A stretch of 64,000 bases of DNA from Novosphingobium sp. Fuku2-ISO-50. GTDB lineage: Bacteria > Pseudomonadota > Alphaproteobacteria > Sphingomonadales > Sphingomonadaceae. Numbering within the stretch: position 1 is the stretch's first letter; each line of letters starts with the position of its first letter. The position numbers and the translations under genes were made by a program. Location of the stretch: contig NZ_KQ954286.1 of assembly GCF_001519055.1 (NCBI RefSeq), forward strand, positions 1 to 64,000, written 5' to 3'. Shown here one piece after another: positions 31,002 through 41,293 of this stretch. Under the pieces are notes generated by a model, which had not been told where the DNA came from, searched no databases, and saw only the letters and a program-made list of their open reading frames with translations.

Positions 31002-32141
31002 ATGAGCGCCCAGACCGACCATTCTCCGATTTCGACACCCACGCGCGAAAACCCCGGCAGGCGACGCCTGCTCGGCCGCGCGGGGATCATCGCGCTGGTC
31101 GCGGCGGGCGCCTACGGGATCTATGCCTATATCGGCTATCTCGACCACGGCCAGTTTGTGCAGTCCACCGATGACGCGTATGTCAAAGCCGACGGCATCA
31201 CGGTCAGTTCAAAGCTGTCGGGCTATGTGCGCACGGTCAAGGTCGCCGACAATCAGCCGGTCAAGCCCGGCGATCTGCTCGTCGAAGTCGATCCGACCGA
31301 CTATCGCATCCGCCTTGCCCAGGCGAGCGCGCAGGAAGATGTCGCCCGCGCGGGCCAGGCAACCACCCGCGCCAGCATTACCGAGGCCGAAGCCGGCGTG
31401 GCGCAGGCGCAAGCCGCGCTGACCACGGCGCAGCGCGATCTGACCTTTTATACCGGCGAAGTCGCGCGCTACCGCCCGCTCGTCGCGGCAGGCTCCGAGC
31501 CAAGGCAGACGCTCGACCAGCTGTCCTCCAATCGCGACAAGGCTGCCGCCACCGTCGCCGCGCAAGAGGCTGCGCTTGCCGCTGCCAAGGGCAAGCTCGA
31601 AGCCGCCCGCGCGCAGCTTGGCCAGTCCGGCGCACAGATCGAGGCCGCCGCCGCGCAAGCCGATGCCGCGCGCACCGATCTTGCCACCACCCGCCTGACC
31701 GCGCCGGTCACGGGCAAAGTCGCCTCGACGTCGGTGCGCGTCGGCCAATTCGTCCAGCCCGGGCAGCGGCTGATGACGATCGTCCCGGTCCAGGCGATCT
31801 ATATCGAGGCCAATTTCAAGGAAACGCAGATCGGCCTCATGCGCCCGGGCCAGCCTGTCACGATCGAAGTCGATGCGCTGCCCGGTGTGGAATTCCACGG
31901 CAGCGTCGACAGCATCACGCCGGGCACCGGGGCAACGTTCTCGCTGATCCCGCCGCAGAACGCGACCGGCAACTTCACCAAGATCGTGCAGCGTGTGCCC
32001 GTGCGCATCCGCATCGACGCCGGGCCTGAAGCACGACGCGTGCTGGTGCCCGGCCTGTCGCTGCGTGTCGATGTCGATACCAGCGGGGCACGCGGCGCGA
32101 TTCACCAGATCAGCGCCGAGGAAAAGCGGTCGCACTCATGA
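31002..32141 (+). CDS. HlyD/EmrA-family membrane fusion protein
   Basis: A 379-residue periplasmic adaptor of a tripartite multidrug pump. One transmembrane anchor (about 24-45) is followed by STDDAYVKADG, a family signature, a biotinyl-lipoyl-like fold, two coiled-coil helices (about 100-215, Ala/Gln rich) and the beta-barrel region LTAPVTGKVASTSVRVGQFV. The ATG at 31002 follows AGGATC. It overlaps the next gene by 4 bases. Drug range unknown. Confidence 0.9.
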   Translation: MSAQTDHSPISTPTRENPGRRRLLGRAGIIALVAAGAYGIYAYIGYLDHGQFVQSTDDAYVKADGITVSSKLSGYVRTVKVADNQPVKPGDLLVEVDPTDYRIRLAQASAQEDVARAGQATTRASITEAEAGVAQAQAALTTAQRDLTFYTGEVARYRPLVAAGSEPRQTLDQLSSNRDKAAATVAAQEAALAAAKGKLEAARAQLGQSGAQIEAAAAQADAARTDLATTRLTAPVTGKVASTSVRVGQFVQPGQRLMTIVPVQAIYIEANFKETQIGLMRPGQPVTIEVDALPGVEFHGSVDSITPGTGATFSLIPPQNATGNFTKIVQRVPVRIRIDAGPEARRVLVPGLSLRVDVDTSGARGAIHQISAEEKRSHS

Positions 32142-33700
32142 GCGCGCCCGCACCTGGAACGGTGGACCAGACGAAGAACGCCGACCTGACCGCCTGGCTG
32201 GCGGTGATCGCCGGCGCGATCGGCGCGTTGATGGCCACGCTCGACATTTCGATCGTGAATTCCGCGCTGCCGACGATTCAGGGCGAAATCGGCGCCTCGG
32301 CGACCGAAGGCACCTGGATTGCGACATCGTATCTCGTCGCCGAAATCGTCATCATCCCGTTGACCGCCTGGCTTGAACGGGTGTTCGGGCTGCGGCGCTT
32401 CCTGCTGTTCATGGCCGGGCTGTTCACGCTGTTTTCGGTGGCCTGCGGGCTTGCCAGCACATTGCCCGAAATGATCATGGGGCGCGTCGGCCAGGGCTTT
32501 ACCGGGGGGGCGATGATCCCGACCGGGATGACCATCATCGCCACGCGCCTGCCGCGCCATCAGCAACCGATGGGCACCGCGCTGTTCGGATCTACGTTGA
32601 TCCTCGGGCCGGTGCTGGGGCCGCTCGTCGGCGGCTGGCTGACCGAACACTACAGCTGGCACTATGCCTTTTTCGTGAACATCCCGATCTGCGTCATGCT
32701 GATCACGTTTCTGATCGTCGGGCTGAAGCATCAGCCGATGAAGCTCGACGAATTGAAGCAGGCCGACTGGCTGGGCATTTTCGGGATGGCCGCCGGGCTT
32801 GGCGGGTTGACCGTCGTGCTGGAAGAAGGCAATCGCGAACAATGGTTCGATTCGACGCTGATCTGGCGGCTGACAGCGGTCACCGTGGTCGGCTTCGTGA
32901 TGATCGGACTGGGGCAGATCTTTGCCAGGCGCCCGGTGGTGAAGCTGGCCCTGTTGCGAAACCGGGCGTTTGCCTCGGTCTTCGTGCTCGGCCTGCTGGT
33001 CGGCGCGGTGCTCTATGGCACGTCTTATGTCATTCCGCAGTTCCTCTCGGCGATCGCCGGATATAACGCGCAGCAGTCGGGCGAGATCGTGTTTCTGTCG
33101 GGGATTCCGGCGGCGATGATGATGCCGCTGTTCCCGATCCTTGTCGCGCGGCTCGATTTGCGGCTGGCGGTGGCGTCCGGGCTCATGCTGATGGCGGGGT
33201 CGTGCTGGATCGATTCGGCGCTGAGCGCGCAATCGGACGGATCGGAATTCGTGGTGTCGCAATTGATGCGCGGGCTGGGTCAGGCGCTGTCGATGCTGTT
33301 CCTCAATCAGGCAGCGATCGCCAGTGTCAAACCCAGCGAGGCGGGCGATGCCTCCGGGCTGTTCAATGCCGCGCGAAACCTCGGCGGGTCGATCGCGCTC
33401 GCGCTGTTGGCAACGCTGCAGGACCGGCGGCTCGAATTTCATCACTGGACGCTGTTCGAATCCGTGCCGGCCAACGACACCGGCGTTCAGGCCTGGGTGC
33501 AAAGCCAGACCAACGGACTTGGCTATGACGCCACGCTCGGCGCGATCCAGTCTGTCAACCAGGCGGTGATGCGCGAAGCGCTGGTGATGAGTTTCACCGA
33601 CGAATTCGTCGCGCTGGCCATTGCCATCGCCATCGTCGTTCCGCTCGTCCTGCTCCTGCGCCCGCTTCCCAAGGGCCACCACAAGATGGCAATGCACTGA
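32138..33700 (+). CDS. EmrB/QacA-type (DHA2) multidrug MFS transporter
   Basis: A 520-residue fourteen-helix proton antiporter, the inner-membrane part of the pump. The DHA2 signatures ATLDISIVNSALP and GSTLILGPVLGPLVGGWLTE (motif C) are present. ATGA overlap with the adaptor and TGATG overlap with the outer-membrane gene show tight translational coupling of the three parts. Confidence 0.92.
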   Translation: MSAPAPGTVDQTKNADLTAWLAVIAGAIGALMATLDISIVNSALPTIQGEIGASATEGTWIATSYLVAEIVIIPLTAWLERVFGLRRFLLFMAGLFTLFSVACGLASTLPEMIMGRVGQGFTGGAMIPTGMTIIATRLPRHQQPMGTALFGSTLILGPVLGPLVGGWLTEHYSWHYAFFVNIPICVMLITFLIVGLKHQPMKLDELKQADWLGIFGMAAGLGGLTVVLEEGNREQWFDSTLIWRLTAVTVVGFVMIGLGQIFARRPVVKLALLRNRAFASVFVLGLLVGAVLYGTSYVIPQFLSAIAGYNAQQSGEIVFLSGIPAAMMMPLFPILVARLDLRLAVASGLMLMAGSCWIDSALSAQSDGSEFVVSQLMRGLGQALSMLFLNQAAIASVKPSEAGDASGLFNAARNLGGSIALALLATLQDRRLEFHHWTLFESVPANDTGVQAWVQSQTNGLGYDATLGAIQSVNQAVMREALVMSFTDEFVALAIAIAIVVPLVLLLRPLPKGHHKMAMH

Positions 33701-35142
33701 TGTCAGCCTATTCCCCCCCTCTCCGCCCCATCATCGGCCTGTGCCTTGCGGGTCTCCTGGCGGGATGCGCCAGTGTCGGGCCGAACTGGCACGGCGCGCC
33801 GGTCGCCGCGCCCGATGCGGCGGCACGCCCTGCATTCCTGCGCGCACCGGCCAATACCGATGCGACCGCACCTTCGGCGCGCTGGTGGGAAGCGCTGGGC
33901 GATCCGGTGCTCGATGACCTGATCACGCGGGCTTTGACAGGCTCGCCCGATCTGGCCGCCGCACGCGCGCGCATAGCGCAATCGCGCGCCACGTTGTCGG
34001 CGGCGAAAGGCGCGCTGCTGCCCGCTGTCAACGTCGGGGGTGTCGCCGGCGAAGCCTCGTTGCCCGGTGCACTGCTCAGCCGCAACGGACGCCTGTCGGA
34101 ACAGATCTACGGCGACGATTTCGACGCTTCGTGGGAAGTCGACCTGTTCGGCGCCAATCGTCGCCGGGTCGAAGCCGCGCGCGATCGCGCCGATGCGTCG
34201 CTCGCTTCGGCCGCCGATGTCGCGGTTGCCTTGTCCGCCGAAGTCGCGCGCGCCTATGTCGCGCTGCGTGCCGAACAGGCGAGTGCCGCGCTGCTCGAAC
34301 GGCAAGTGGATTGCGATCGCCGCCTGGTCGGCCACGCGCAGGACCGCTTTGCCCACGGCACCACGCCCGAACAAAGTGTCGACAGCGCCCGTTCGACCCT
34401 CGCGCAAAGCGAAAGCGATCTGGCCGCATCGCGCGCGCAGATCACGGTTCTGGCCGATCAGCTTGCCGTGCTGATCGGGCGCGAGCCCGGCGCGCTCGAT
34501 GCCCTGGCGGCAAAGCCTGCGCCCGTGCCGCTGGTTCCCGCGCATGTCGCGGTGGGCGATCCGGCCCGCCTGTTGCGTCACCGCCCCGATATTCGCCTCG
34601 CCGAGCGCCAGCTTGCGGCGGCCAATGCCGATCTTGGCGCGCGGATTGCCGATCGCTTTCCGACGATCAGCTTTACCGGTGTGCTGGGCCTGGGCGGGAC
34701 GCGCGTCGGCGAGGCCTTTGCGCCGAGCACGCTGATCGGGCTGATCCTGCCGCAGATCAAATGGAACCTGTTCGACGGTGGCCGTGCCGCCGCACAGGTC
34801 CGCGCCGCCCATGGCGCGCGCGACGAAGCCGAGGCCCAATATCGTTCGCGCGTGCTCGCAGCGCTCGAAGATGCCGAAGCTTCGCTGACCCGGTTTGGCA
34901 ACCGGCGGATCACGCTCGCCAAAGCGGTCGAACAGCGCGATGCCGCAGCCCATCTCGCCGCCTTGCAGGAAACCCGCGCACAAGGCGGCACGCTGTCGCG
35001 CGCCGACGCGCTCTCGTCCGAGCGCCAGACCCTGCGCGCAGAGCTCGGCACCGTGTCCGCAAAGGCGCAACTGACCACCGATTTCATCGCGGTGGAAAAG
35101 GCGTTGGGGCTGGGTTGGGAAAGCGAGGCGCCGCAGGAATGA
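33700..35142 (+). CDS. NodT-family outer-membrane efflux lipoprotein
   Basis: A 480-residue TolC-like channel of the NodT/OprM class. The lipobox LAGC gives Cys23 as the lipidated residue. Two OEP repeats follow (about 70-250 and 275-460), each with long Ala-rich helices. It completes the efflux system with the two preceding genes. A TetR gene lies downstream on the same strand. Confidence 0.9.
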   Translation: MSAYSPPLRPIIGLCLAGLLAGCASVGPNWHGAPVAAPDAAARPAFLRAPANTDATAPSARWWEALGDPVLDDLITRALTGSPDLAAARARIAQSRATLSAAKGALLPAVNVGGVAGEASLPGALLSRNGRLSEQIYGDDFDASWEVDLFGANRRRVEAARDRADASLASAADVAVALSAEVARAYVALRAEQASAALLERQVDCDRRLVGHAQDRFAHGTTPEQSVDSARSTLAQSESDLAASRAQITVLADQLAVLIGREPGALDALAAKPAPVPLVPAHVAVGDPARLLRHRPDIRLAERQLAAANADLGARIADRFPTISFTGVLGLGGTRVGEAFAPSTLIGLILPQIKWNLFDGGRAAAQVRAAHGARDEAEAQYRSRVLAALEDAEASLTRFGNRRITLAKAVEQRDAAAHLAALQETRAQGGTLSRADALSSERQTLRAELGTVSAKAQLTTDFIAVEKALGLGWESEAPQE

Positions 35143-35488
35143 GCCGTCTGCGTTCCGTTTATAGTGGCTTGACCATGCCAAAATTTCAGGCAGACTTTCG
35201 ACCTATAAAGCCAACAAGGCAGATAGGTGGGAAGGATGAGCTGGGTATCGACAATGGGTCGGCGCTTTTTGCTGGCCTATTCAGAAGGGTTGGTCATGAC
35301 CTGCCCGATGCATCGCGCGGACGATGGTGCCGAAACGGGCGCCATGACACCCGCCGCGATCGATCAGTTGCAGGATAATCTCCATGCAGCGCGCAGACGC
35401 GACGTCGCCGGTTCATTCCAGGCGCAAGCGTTCAACTCAGTCAGGCATTGAGACGTCAGGTCCGTCAGGCTGTGAATGCGCTGCGCCC
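35143..35488. other. Intergenic region between efflux operon and TetR gene
   Basis: This 346-base gap has a stretch of lower GC near 35150-35230 and looks less biased than the neighbouring genes. An open frame at 35227-35451 (74 codons) has no family resemblance and poor ribosome sites, so it is not called as a gene. The TetR promoter must be here; no clear TetR palindrome was found. Confidence 0.35.
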
Positions 35489-36214
35489 ATGATGTCGAAC
35501 GACGTTTTGGACGGCCCAACAGATGAAATCGCGACAAACAACCGGGATTTTCCGGGCAGTTGTGCCGTGCCGCCCGTGCGGCGCGGTCGGCCGTCGATCG
35601 CCGAAGCCGAAGCGCTTTCGGGGCGCATTCTCGATGCGAGTTGGGACGTGCTGCTGGCGGGGGGGCTGGAAAGCTTTACCTTTGATCGCGTGGCTCGCCA
35701 TGCCCATATCGGCAAAGCGACAATCTATTCCCGCTTTCCGGGGAAAGTCGAATTGCTGCGCGCCTTGTTGGCAAGGCGCATCGCCTTGCGCAGTGATCAC
35801 CTGAAGCAGCGCGGCTCTGATCTGCCACTCGAACAGGCATTCTGCCTGCGTGCCGCAGACACGATCAAAATGCTGTTTTCTCCCGATCACGTGTTGCTCG
35901 AGCGTCTGATCGATTGGCTCGAACAGGAAACCGGCGAAGGGCACCGGATGCGCGTCGCAGCCTTCCGCGACGCCATTGAATCCGTCGGGCAGTCCCTGGC
36001 CGAGGGTGGAGTGCTCGGCGAAAGCACAGATCAGGGGCACCTGCCTGTTGTCGATCCTGATCGTGCCGGACGCCTGTGGATCGAAGCGCTGATGGGGCAC
36101 GCCAAACTCGCCTATACCGAAGGCGCCTCGTCACCTGCCGAAATCGAACGCTGGGCATCCGATTATACCCGGTTCTTCTTTGCCGGGCTGCGTGCGATGG
36201 TAGGGAACGACTGA
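35489..36214 (+). CDS. TetR-family transcriptional regulator
   Basis: A 241-residue regulator. After an acidic, variable leader the DNA-binding domain starts with RRGRPSIAEAEALSGRILDA and includes FTFDRVARHAHIGKATIYSRF, the TetR HTH. The C-terminal ligand domain is helical and typical in length. Two adjacent ATGs (35489, 35492) could be the start; neither has a strong ribosome site. It lies downstream of the EmrAB-NodT operon, so it may repress it, an inference from position only. Confidence 0.87.
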   Translation: MMSNDVLDGPTDEIATNNRDFPGSCAVPPVRRGRPSIAEAEALSGRILDASWDVLLAGGLESFTFDRVARHAHIGKATIYSRFPGKVELLRALLARRIALRSDHLKQRGSDLPLEQAFCLRAADTIKMLFSPDHVLLERLIDWLEQETGEGHRMRVAAFRDAIESVGQSLAEGGVLGESTDQGHLPVVDPDRAGRLWIEALMGHAKLAYTEGASSPAEIERWASDYTRFFFAGLRAMVGND

Positions 36215-36222
36215 AATCAGGT

Positions 36223-36249
36223 GGGGCGGCACGCAATGCCCGCCGCCCC
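36223..36249. terminator. Hairpin between convergent TetR and TonB-receptor genes
   Basis: GGGGCGGC pairs perfectly with GCCGCCCC across an 11-base loop, between the TetR stop (36214) and the receptor stop (36257). No T-run follows; a bidirectional terminator is likely. Confidence 0.5.
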
Positions 36250-36256
36250 GATCGGC

Positions 36257-38689
36257 TCAGAACACGACGCGCGCAGTCACCCCATACGTGCGCGGATCAC
36301 CCAACTGACCGACGATCAGCCCGGTATTGCCGGGCGCCACGGCGAGCTGCTGATAATAGCCAACATCGAATGCGTTGCGGACCCAGCCATAGATGTCAAA
36401 GCCGCTGTCCGCGCGAAAACCCGCGCGCAGATTGGTCAGCGCATAGCCATTGACCCAGGTATAGGCGGACGGCGACGGGTTTGACGAAAAGGCCGTGCGA
36501 TAGCTGCCGTCGACCCCGGCATAGAGCTCTCCGCCATGACCCCACAAAGTGACCGGCACATTGCCTTCGGCGCCATAAGAGAGAGTCAGCTTTGATACGC
36601 CGGGCAGGCGCTGGCCCGATACGTCGCACGACGCCGGGCTCAGTCCGCCGGGCGTGCCGGCAGGCGAAGGCGTCTGCGAGCCGGTAACGGTGGTCCCGCC
36701 CGCCAGTTCCGGCGGGCACGGGGCATTGGCAAAGCGGACGTATTTCGCATCGTTATAGGCGCCGTTGAAATAGGCGTTGACGCGCTGGTTCGGGCGCAGC
36801 GCCAGATCCCATTCGACCCCTTGCACCCGGACCAGCGGCGCGCTGTCGACATAGCCGCGCAGCGCACTTTGCTGCCCGTTGTTCACGATCGCCTGATAAT
36901 TGTGAATTTCGGTGCGGAAGGCATCGAGATTGAACGTGACGCGACGCCCCAACCACTGCGTCTTCAGCCCCGCCTCGAAATGATCGACACTCTCGGGCTT
37001 GACCGTGGCATATTGCAGCAAGGGCGCCCCGGTCGAATCCGCGGGCAAGCCGTTGAGATTGATCCCGCCCGATTTGAACGTGTGGGCATAAGAGGCATAA
37101 GTGTGGATATCGCGCGCCAGCGCATAGCTTGCGGTCACATCATACGACACGTTCCAGGCGCTGTATGTCGCGGCAAAGCTTTCCGGCGCCAACTGCGACA
37201 GTTGCGACAACTGCGCCGCCGTGTTGTTTGTCGCAAACTGAACGAGGTTGCCCGAGGCATCGGTGACGATGCCGTTATACGTGCCGCTCTTCCAGTCGTA
37301 GTTCAACCGCACGCCCGGCTGGATCGACAGCGCATCGGTCGCTTTCCAGGTCAGCTGGCCATAGAGCGCGGCGCTGGCGTTCTTGAGCCCGATGGTATTG
37401 GTCGAAGTCAGCCCGTTGAGGCAATTGGTATTATAGCAGTCGCTTGCGCTGGTGGTCGGCTTCAATAGCCACTTGCTCGCCGCGGCGCCCTGCACTTGCA
37501 GCCCTTGCGTATGCACGGTCTGGTCAAAACCGAACAGGCCGACCGTGTAATCGATCTTGTGCCCTTCGTGGCTCAGGCGGATTTCCTGCGTGATCTGATG
37601 CTGTTGCGAGGGATTTTGCGAAACGCTGGTGACCGGCAGACCGGTGTAGTCGCGATCGTTCGACGGATCCCAGTGCCAGAACCGCCACGCGGTGATCGAG
37701 GTCAGCTTGCCGATGCCGGTGTCCAGCTCCGCCTTGAGCGAGGCGCCGCCAACTTCGTTGAGCGCGCGCAGCGGCGTATCAAGGTCGGCCACGCGCGCAA
37801 ACGGATTGGTGCTCGGCGGGGTATAGCCAGCCGTCGCGGCCAGCGCGGCGAATTGCCGGTTCAGTGCGCGCTGGGTCGTGCCTGTGCGGGCATAGACAAA
37901 GCCGCAGCATTCGGGATTCTGCCGGTTCCAATCCCCCGTCAGCGTGATCCGCAACGTGTCGGTCGCTTTCCACAGCACTTGCGCGCGGCCCCCGACATTG
38001 TTCTGGCCGTTGATCCCGTCGCCGTTATGCGCATTGTAGACATTGCCGTCGCGGTTGGTCGACGACACGGCAAGGCGCACCGCGACACGATCGCTCAGCG
38101 GGCCGGAAACCGCGCCCTTGAACTGGTGAAAACCTTCATTGCCGACCGAAACCTCGGCGCGCACGGTGAAGTCAAAGCTGGGCTGGCGCGTGGTGATGTT
38201 GATGGCACCCGCCGTCGTATTCTTGCCGTAGAGCGTACCCTGCGGCCCGCGCAGCACTTCGACCCGATCGACATCGAGGAAATCGAATGTCGCCGCTGCC
38301 GGGCGCGCATAATAGACATCGTCGACATAGACGCCGACGCCCTGTTCGATGCCGTCGTTGGTAAGACCCAGAGTCGCCCCGAGCCCGCGGATGTTGAGCG
38401 AGGTGTTGCGCGGATTTTGCGAATAGAACTGTAACGTCGGAGTCAACTGCTGCACGCGGTCGATATTGAACGCGCCGGTCCGGTCGATATGTTCACCACC
38501 CAGCACCGACAGGGAGATCGGCACGGCTTGCGACGTTTCCGCCCGGTGCCGCGCGGTGACGACGATAATGTCGCCCTCATCTGCCGCCGATTGCGCGGCG
38601 GGCGCATCGCTGGCGGGCGCGGCCAGCGCGGGAGTCGCGGCAATCAGCGCCAAGGGGGCAGCGGCAGTCAGCAAGGGGCGCAAAGACAT
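36257..38689 (-). CDS. TonB-dependent outer-membrane receptor
   Basis: An 810-residue receptor for active uptake of a scarce ligand across the outer membrane. The signal peptide ends near ALAA; the short TonB-box-like EGDIIVVTA follows, then the plug (about 50-165, VQQLTPTLQFYSQNPRNTSL and RGPQGTLYGKNTTAGAINI) and the barrel with C-terminal Phe in GVTARVVF. The ATG at 38687-38689 follows AGGGAAA. No siderophore or sugar utilisation gene is adjacent, so the ligand is unknown. Confidence 0.9.
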   Translation of the reverse strand: MSLRPLLTAAAPLALIAATPALAAPASDAPAAQSAADEGDIIVVTARHRAETSQAVPISLSVLGGEHIDRTGAFNIDRVQQLTPTLQFYSQNPRNTSLNIRGLGATLGLTNDGIEQGVGVYVDDVYYARPAAATFDFLDVDRVEVLRGPQGTLYGKNTTAGAINITTRQPSFDFTVRAEVSVGNEGFHQFKGAVSGPLSDRVAVRLAVSSTNRDGNVYNAHNGDGINGQNNVGGRAQVLWKATDTLRITLTGDWNRQNPECCGFVYARTGTTQRALNRQFAALAATAGYTPPSTNPFARVADLDTPLRALNEVGGASLKAELDTGIGKLTSITAWRFWHWDPSNDRDYTGLPVTSVSQNPSQQHQITQEIRLSHEGHKIDYTVGLFGFDQTVHTQGLQVQGAAASKWLLKPTTSASDCYNTNCLNGLTSTNTIGLKNASAALYGQLTWKATDALSIQPGVRLNYDWKSGTYNGIVTDASGNLVQFATNNTAAQLSQLSQLAPESFAATYSAWNVSYDVTASYALARDIHTYASYAHTFKSGGINLNGLPADSTGAPLLQYATVKPESVDHFEAGLKTQWLGRRVTFNLDAFRTEIHNYQAIVNNGQQSALRGYVDSAPLVRVQGVEWDLALRPNQRVNAYFNGAYNDAKYVRFANAPCPPELAGGTTVTGSQTPSPAGTPGGLSPASCDVSGQRLPGVSKLTLSYGAEGNVPVTLWGHGGELYAGVDGSYRTAFSSNPSPSAYTWVNGYALTNLRAGFRADSGFDIYGWVRNAFDVGYYQQLAVAPGNTGLIVGQLGDPRTYGVTARVVF

Positions 38690-39020
38690 CTGTAAATTTC
38701 CCTGAATACATCATTGTGCCGTGAACGGGCGGTCATTGATCGTCCGGACGGTGACCATGAACCGGCCTCCCTCATGGTTGCCGGACAGCCTTGTCACCCT
38801 CGAACACTCGGCTGAGCCTCTATACTCTACATTTTAAGTAGACATGCAAGGAGTTCTTTTGTGCGGCAAAGTCGGCCTATCGTTCTGCGCGCCATGCATT
38901 CCCCGCAGCAGGTCTTTATGCCAGGAGATGTGACAATTGACGCTGGCCGCTTGCCAGCATGGTGGCCCGGCGTGCAAAGACGCAATATACTGTAACACAT
39001 GGAGTCACGAAGGCGCGATC
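38690..39020. promoter_or_regulatory. Divergent promoter region TonB receptor / ppk1
   Basis: This 331-base region serves two divergent genes. On the minus strand a TTGCAT (38844-38849) and TATAGA (38819-38824) could be a promoter for the receptor but the spacer is 19 bases. An inverted repeat ACCATGA-N11-TCATGGT lies at 38754-38778. Further right nothing convincing such as a Pho box was identified. Confidence 0.35.
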
Positions 39021-41228
39021 ATGGCCGCATCCCCGCCAGCCCCCCCTCACCCGACCGCGCCCGCAAAAGCCCGTGATCATTCCTTGTCCGGCTTGCCCGG
39101 CCACGCGGCATTGCCGGCAGACCGGTTCTTCAATCGCGAATTGAGCTGGCTCCAGTTCAACCGCCGCGTTCTCGCCGAAGCGCAAAATCCGAATTATCCC
39201 TTGCTCGAACGGCTGCGCTTTCTGTCGATATCGGGCAGCAATCTCGACGAATTCATCATGGTGCGCGTCGCCGGGCTTGCTGCGCAAGTCCGCCGTCAGA
39301 TCGACGAAGTGTCGATCGACGGACTATCGGCCACGCAGCAGTTACAGGACATCCATGTCGCGCTCGGCGAACTGGTCGAGGCGCAGGCCCGGATCTTCAC
39401 CGAACTGACCGTCGCGCTGGAAAACGAGGGTGTTCGCCTGATCACCGGTCGCCGTCTCGAAAAGGCCGAAGCCGAATTCCTGAGCGACTATTTCGAACGC
39501 CATGTCCTGCCCGCGCTGACCCCGCAGGCGATCGACCCGGCCCACCCCTTTCCCTTCATTGCCAATCAGGGCAGCGGCATCCTGTTTTCGCTGGTCCGCA
39601 TCGCCGACGGGGCGCCGGTCAACGAGATGGTGCTGATCCCGCCGGCCATGCCGCGCTATGTCCGCCTGCCCGGTCAACCGGCGACCTGGATCGGCATAGA
39701 GGAACTGATCCGGCGCAAGGCGTCGCGGCTGTTCCCCGGTTTTCGCATTCACGGCAACGGTATCTTCCGCGTCCTGCGCGACAGCGACATTGAAATCGAG
39801 GAAGATGCCGAGGATCTCGTGCGCTATTTCCGCACCGCCATTCAGCGCCGTCGGCGCGGGCGCGTCATCCTGCTGACTCTGGAAAGCCAATTCGACGCGG
39901 GCGCCGAGGCGATGTTGCGCGACAAGCTGCGGCTTGACCATGCGCAAGTGATCAAGACAAAGGGGCCGCTGTCGATGACCGGGCTTTCGGCGGTCGTCGA
40001 AGAGGAACGCCCCGACCTGAAATTCGAACCGTACAGCCCGCGCTATCCCGAACGGATTCTCGAACACGACGGCGATTGCTTTGCCGCGATCCGCGAAAAG
40101 GATCTCGTCGTCCAGCACCCGTTCGAAAGCTTCGATGTGGTGATCGATTTCCTTCATCAGGCGGCATCCGACCCCGATGTCGTCGCGATCAAGCAGACGC
40201 TCTATCGCGCGGGCAAGCAGTCGGCGGTGATCGCCGCGCTGATCGCGGCGGCCGAGGCGGGCAAGTCGGTAACGGCCGTGGTCGAGCTCAAGGCCCGCTT
40301 TGACGAAGAACAGAACCTGCACTGGGCAAGCCAGCTCGAACGCGCCGGGGTGCAGGTGATCTATGGCTTCGTCGACTGGAAGACCCACGCCAAAGTGTCG
40401 ATGGTGGTGCGCCGCGAAGGCGATGGCTATCGCACATATTGCCACTTTGGCACAGGCAACTATCATCCCGTCACGGCGCGGATCTATACCGATCTGTCGT
40501 TCTTTACCGCCGATCCGCGCTTTGGTCGCGATGCCGGGCTGCTGTTCAATTTCATCACCGGCTATATCGAGCCGCGCGGCACCGAAATGCTGGCGATTTC
40601 GCCCGGCGGGGTTCGCGCGCGGCTTTATGAATGCATCGACCGCGAGATCGCCTTTGCCCGCGCCGGAAAGCCGGCGACGATCTGGTGCAAGCTCAACGCG
40701 CTGACCGATCCAGATCTGATCGACCGGCTGTACCTTGCCAGCCAGGCGGGCGTTTCGATCAGTCTGGTCGTGCGCGGGATCTGTTGCCTGAAACCGGGCA
40801 TCAAGGGCCTGTCCGAAACGATCACGGTCAAATCGGTCATCGGCCGGTTTCTCGAACACAGCCGCATCTGGGCCTTTGGCAACGGCGGCGCATTGCCCAA
40901 CAAGCGGGCGCGGGTCTACATTTCATCGGCCGACGGGATGAGCCGCAACCTCGACCGCCGCGTCGAAGTACTGGTGCCGATCCGCAACAGCACCGTGCAT
41001 GATCAGGTGCTCGATCAGGTCATGCTCGCCAATCTGCTTGACACCGAACAAAGCTGGCAGCTTGACGCAAAGGGCAATTCGCATCGCGTCGATCCCGGAC
41101 CGCAACCCTTCAACGTGCATCGGTATTTCATGACCAACCCTTCGCTTTCCGGACGCGGCGCAGCGCTGACCAAAGGGCGCAAAGTGCCCAAGCTCGCGCT
41201 TCGGCGCGGTGGCGCGGCAACGGCCTGA
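39021..41228 (+). CDS. ppk1: Polyphosphate kinase 1
   Basis: A 735-residue PPK1, which makes long-chain inorganic polyphosphate from ATP. It begins its family core with FFNRELSWLQFNRRVL and carries the catalytic block with the phosphorylated-His segment YCHFGTGNYHP, plus ELKARFDEEQNL and the second conserved His region. The ATG at 39021 follows GAAGG; about 30 extra N-terminal residues are Pro/Ala rich and variable. ppx follows 65 bases later. Confidence 0.95.
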   Translation: MAASPPAPPHPTAPAKARDHSLSGLPGHAALPADRFFNRELSWLQFNRRVLAEAQNPNYPLLERLRFLSISGSNLDEFIMVRVAGLAAQVRRQIDEVSIDGLSATQQLQDIHVALGELVEAQARIFTELTVALENEGVRLITGRRLEKAEAEFLSDYFERHVLPALTPQAIDPAHPFPFIANQGSGILFSLVRIADGAPVNEMVLIPPAMPRYVRLPGQPATWIGIEELIRRKASRLFPGFRIHGNGIFRVLRDSDIEIEEDAEDLVRYFRTAIQRRRRGRVILLTLESQFDAGAEAMLRDKLRLDHAQVIKTKGPLSMTGLSAVVEEERPDLKFEPYSPRYPERILEHDGDCFAAIREKDLVVQHPFESFDVVIDFLHQAASDPDVVAIKQTLYRAGKQSAVIAALIAAAEAGKSVTAVVELKARFDEEQNLHWASQLERAGVQVIYGFVDWKTHAKVSMVVRREGDGYRTYCHFGTGNYHPVTARIYTDLSFFTADPRFGRDAGLLFNFITGYIEPRGTEMLAISPGGVRARLYECIDREIAFARAGKPATIWCKLNALTDPDLIDRLYLASQAGVSISLVVRGICCLKPGIKGLSETITVKSVIGRFLEHSRIWAFGNGGALPNKRARVYISSADGMSRNLDRRVEVLVPIRNSTVHDQVLDQVMLANLLDTEQSWQLDAKGNSHRVDPGPQPFNVHRYFMTNPSLSGRGAALTKGRKVPKLALRRGGAATA

Positions 41229-41293
41229 AACGATGATGGCCGAGACGATTTCGTGATTTTGAGGCCGAACGCCAGAGAAGAAGACTACGGGGC

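Noticed and set aside
35227..35451. A 74-codon plus-strand frame between the efflux operon and TetR
   Set aside because: No family resemblance, no convincing ribosome site, and it runs into the variable leader of the TetR frame.
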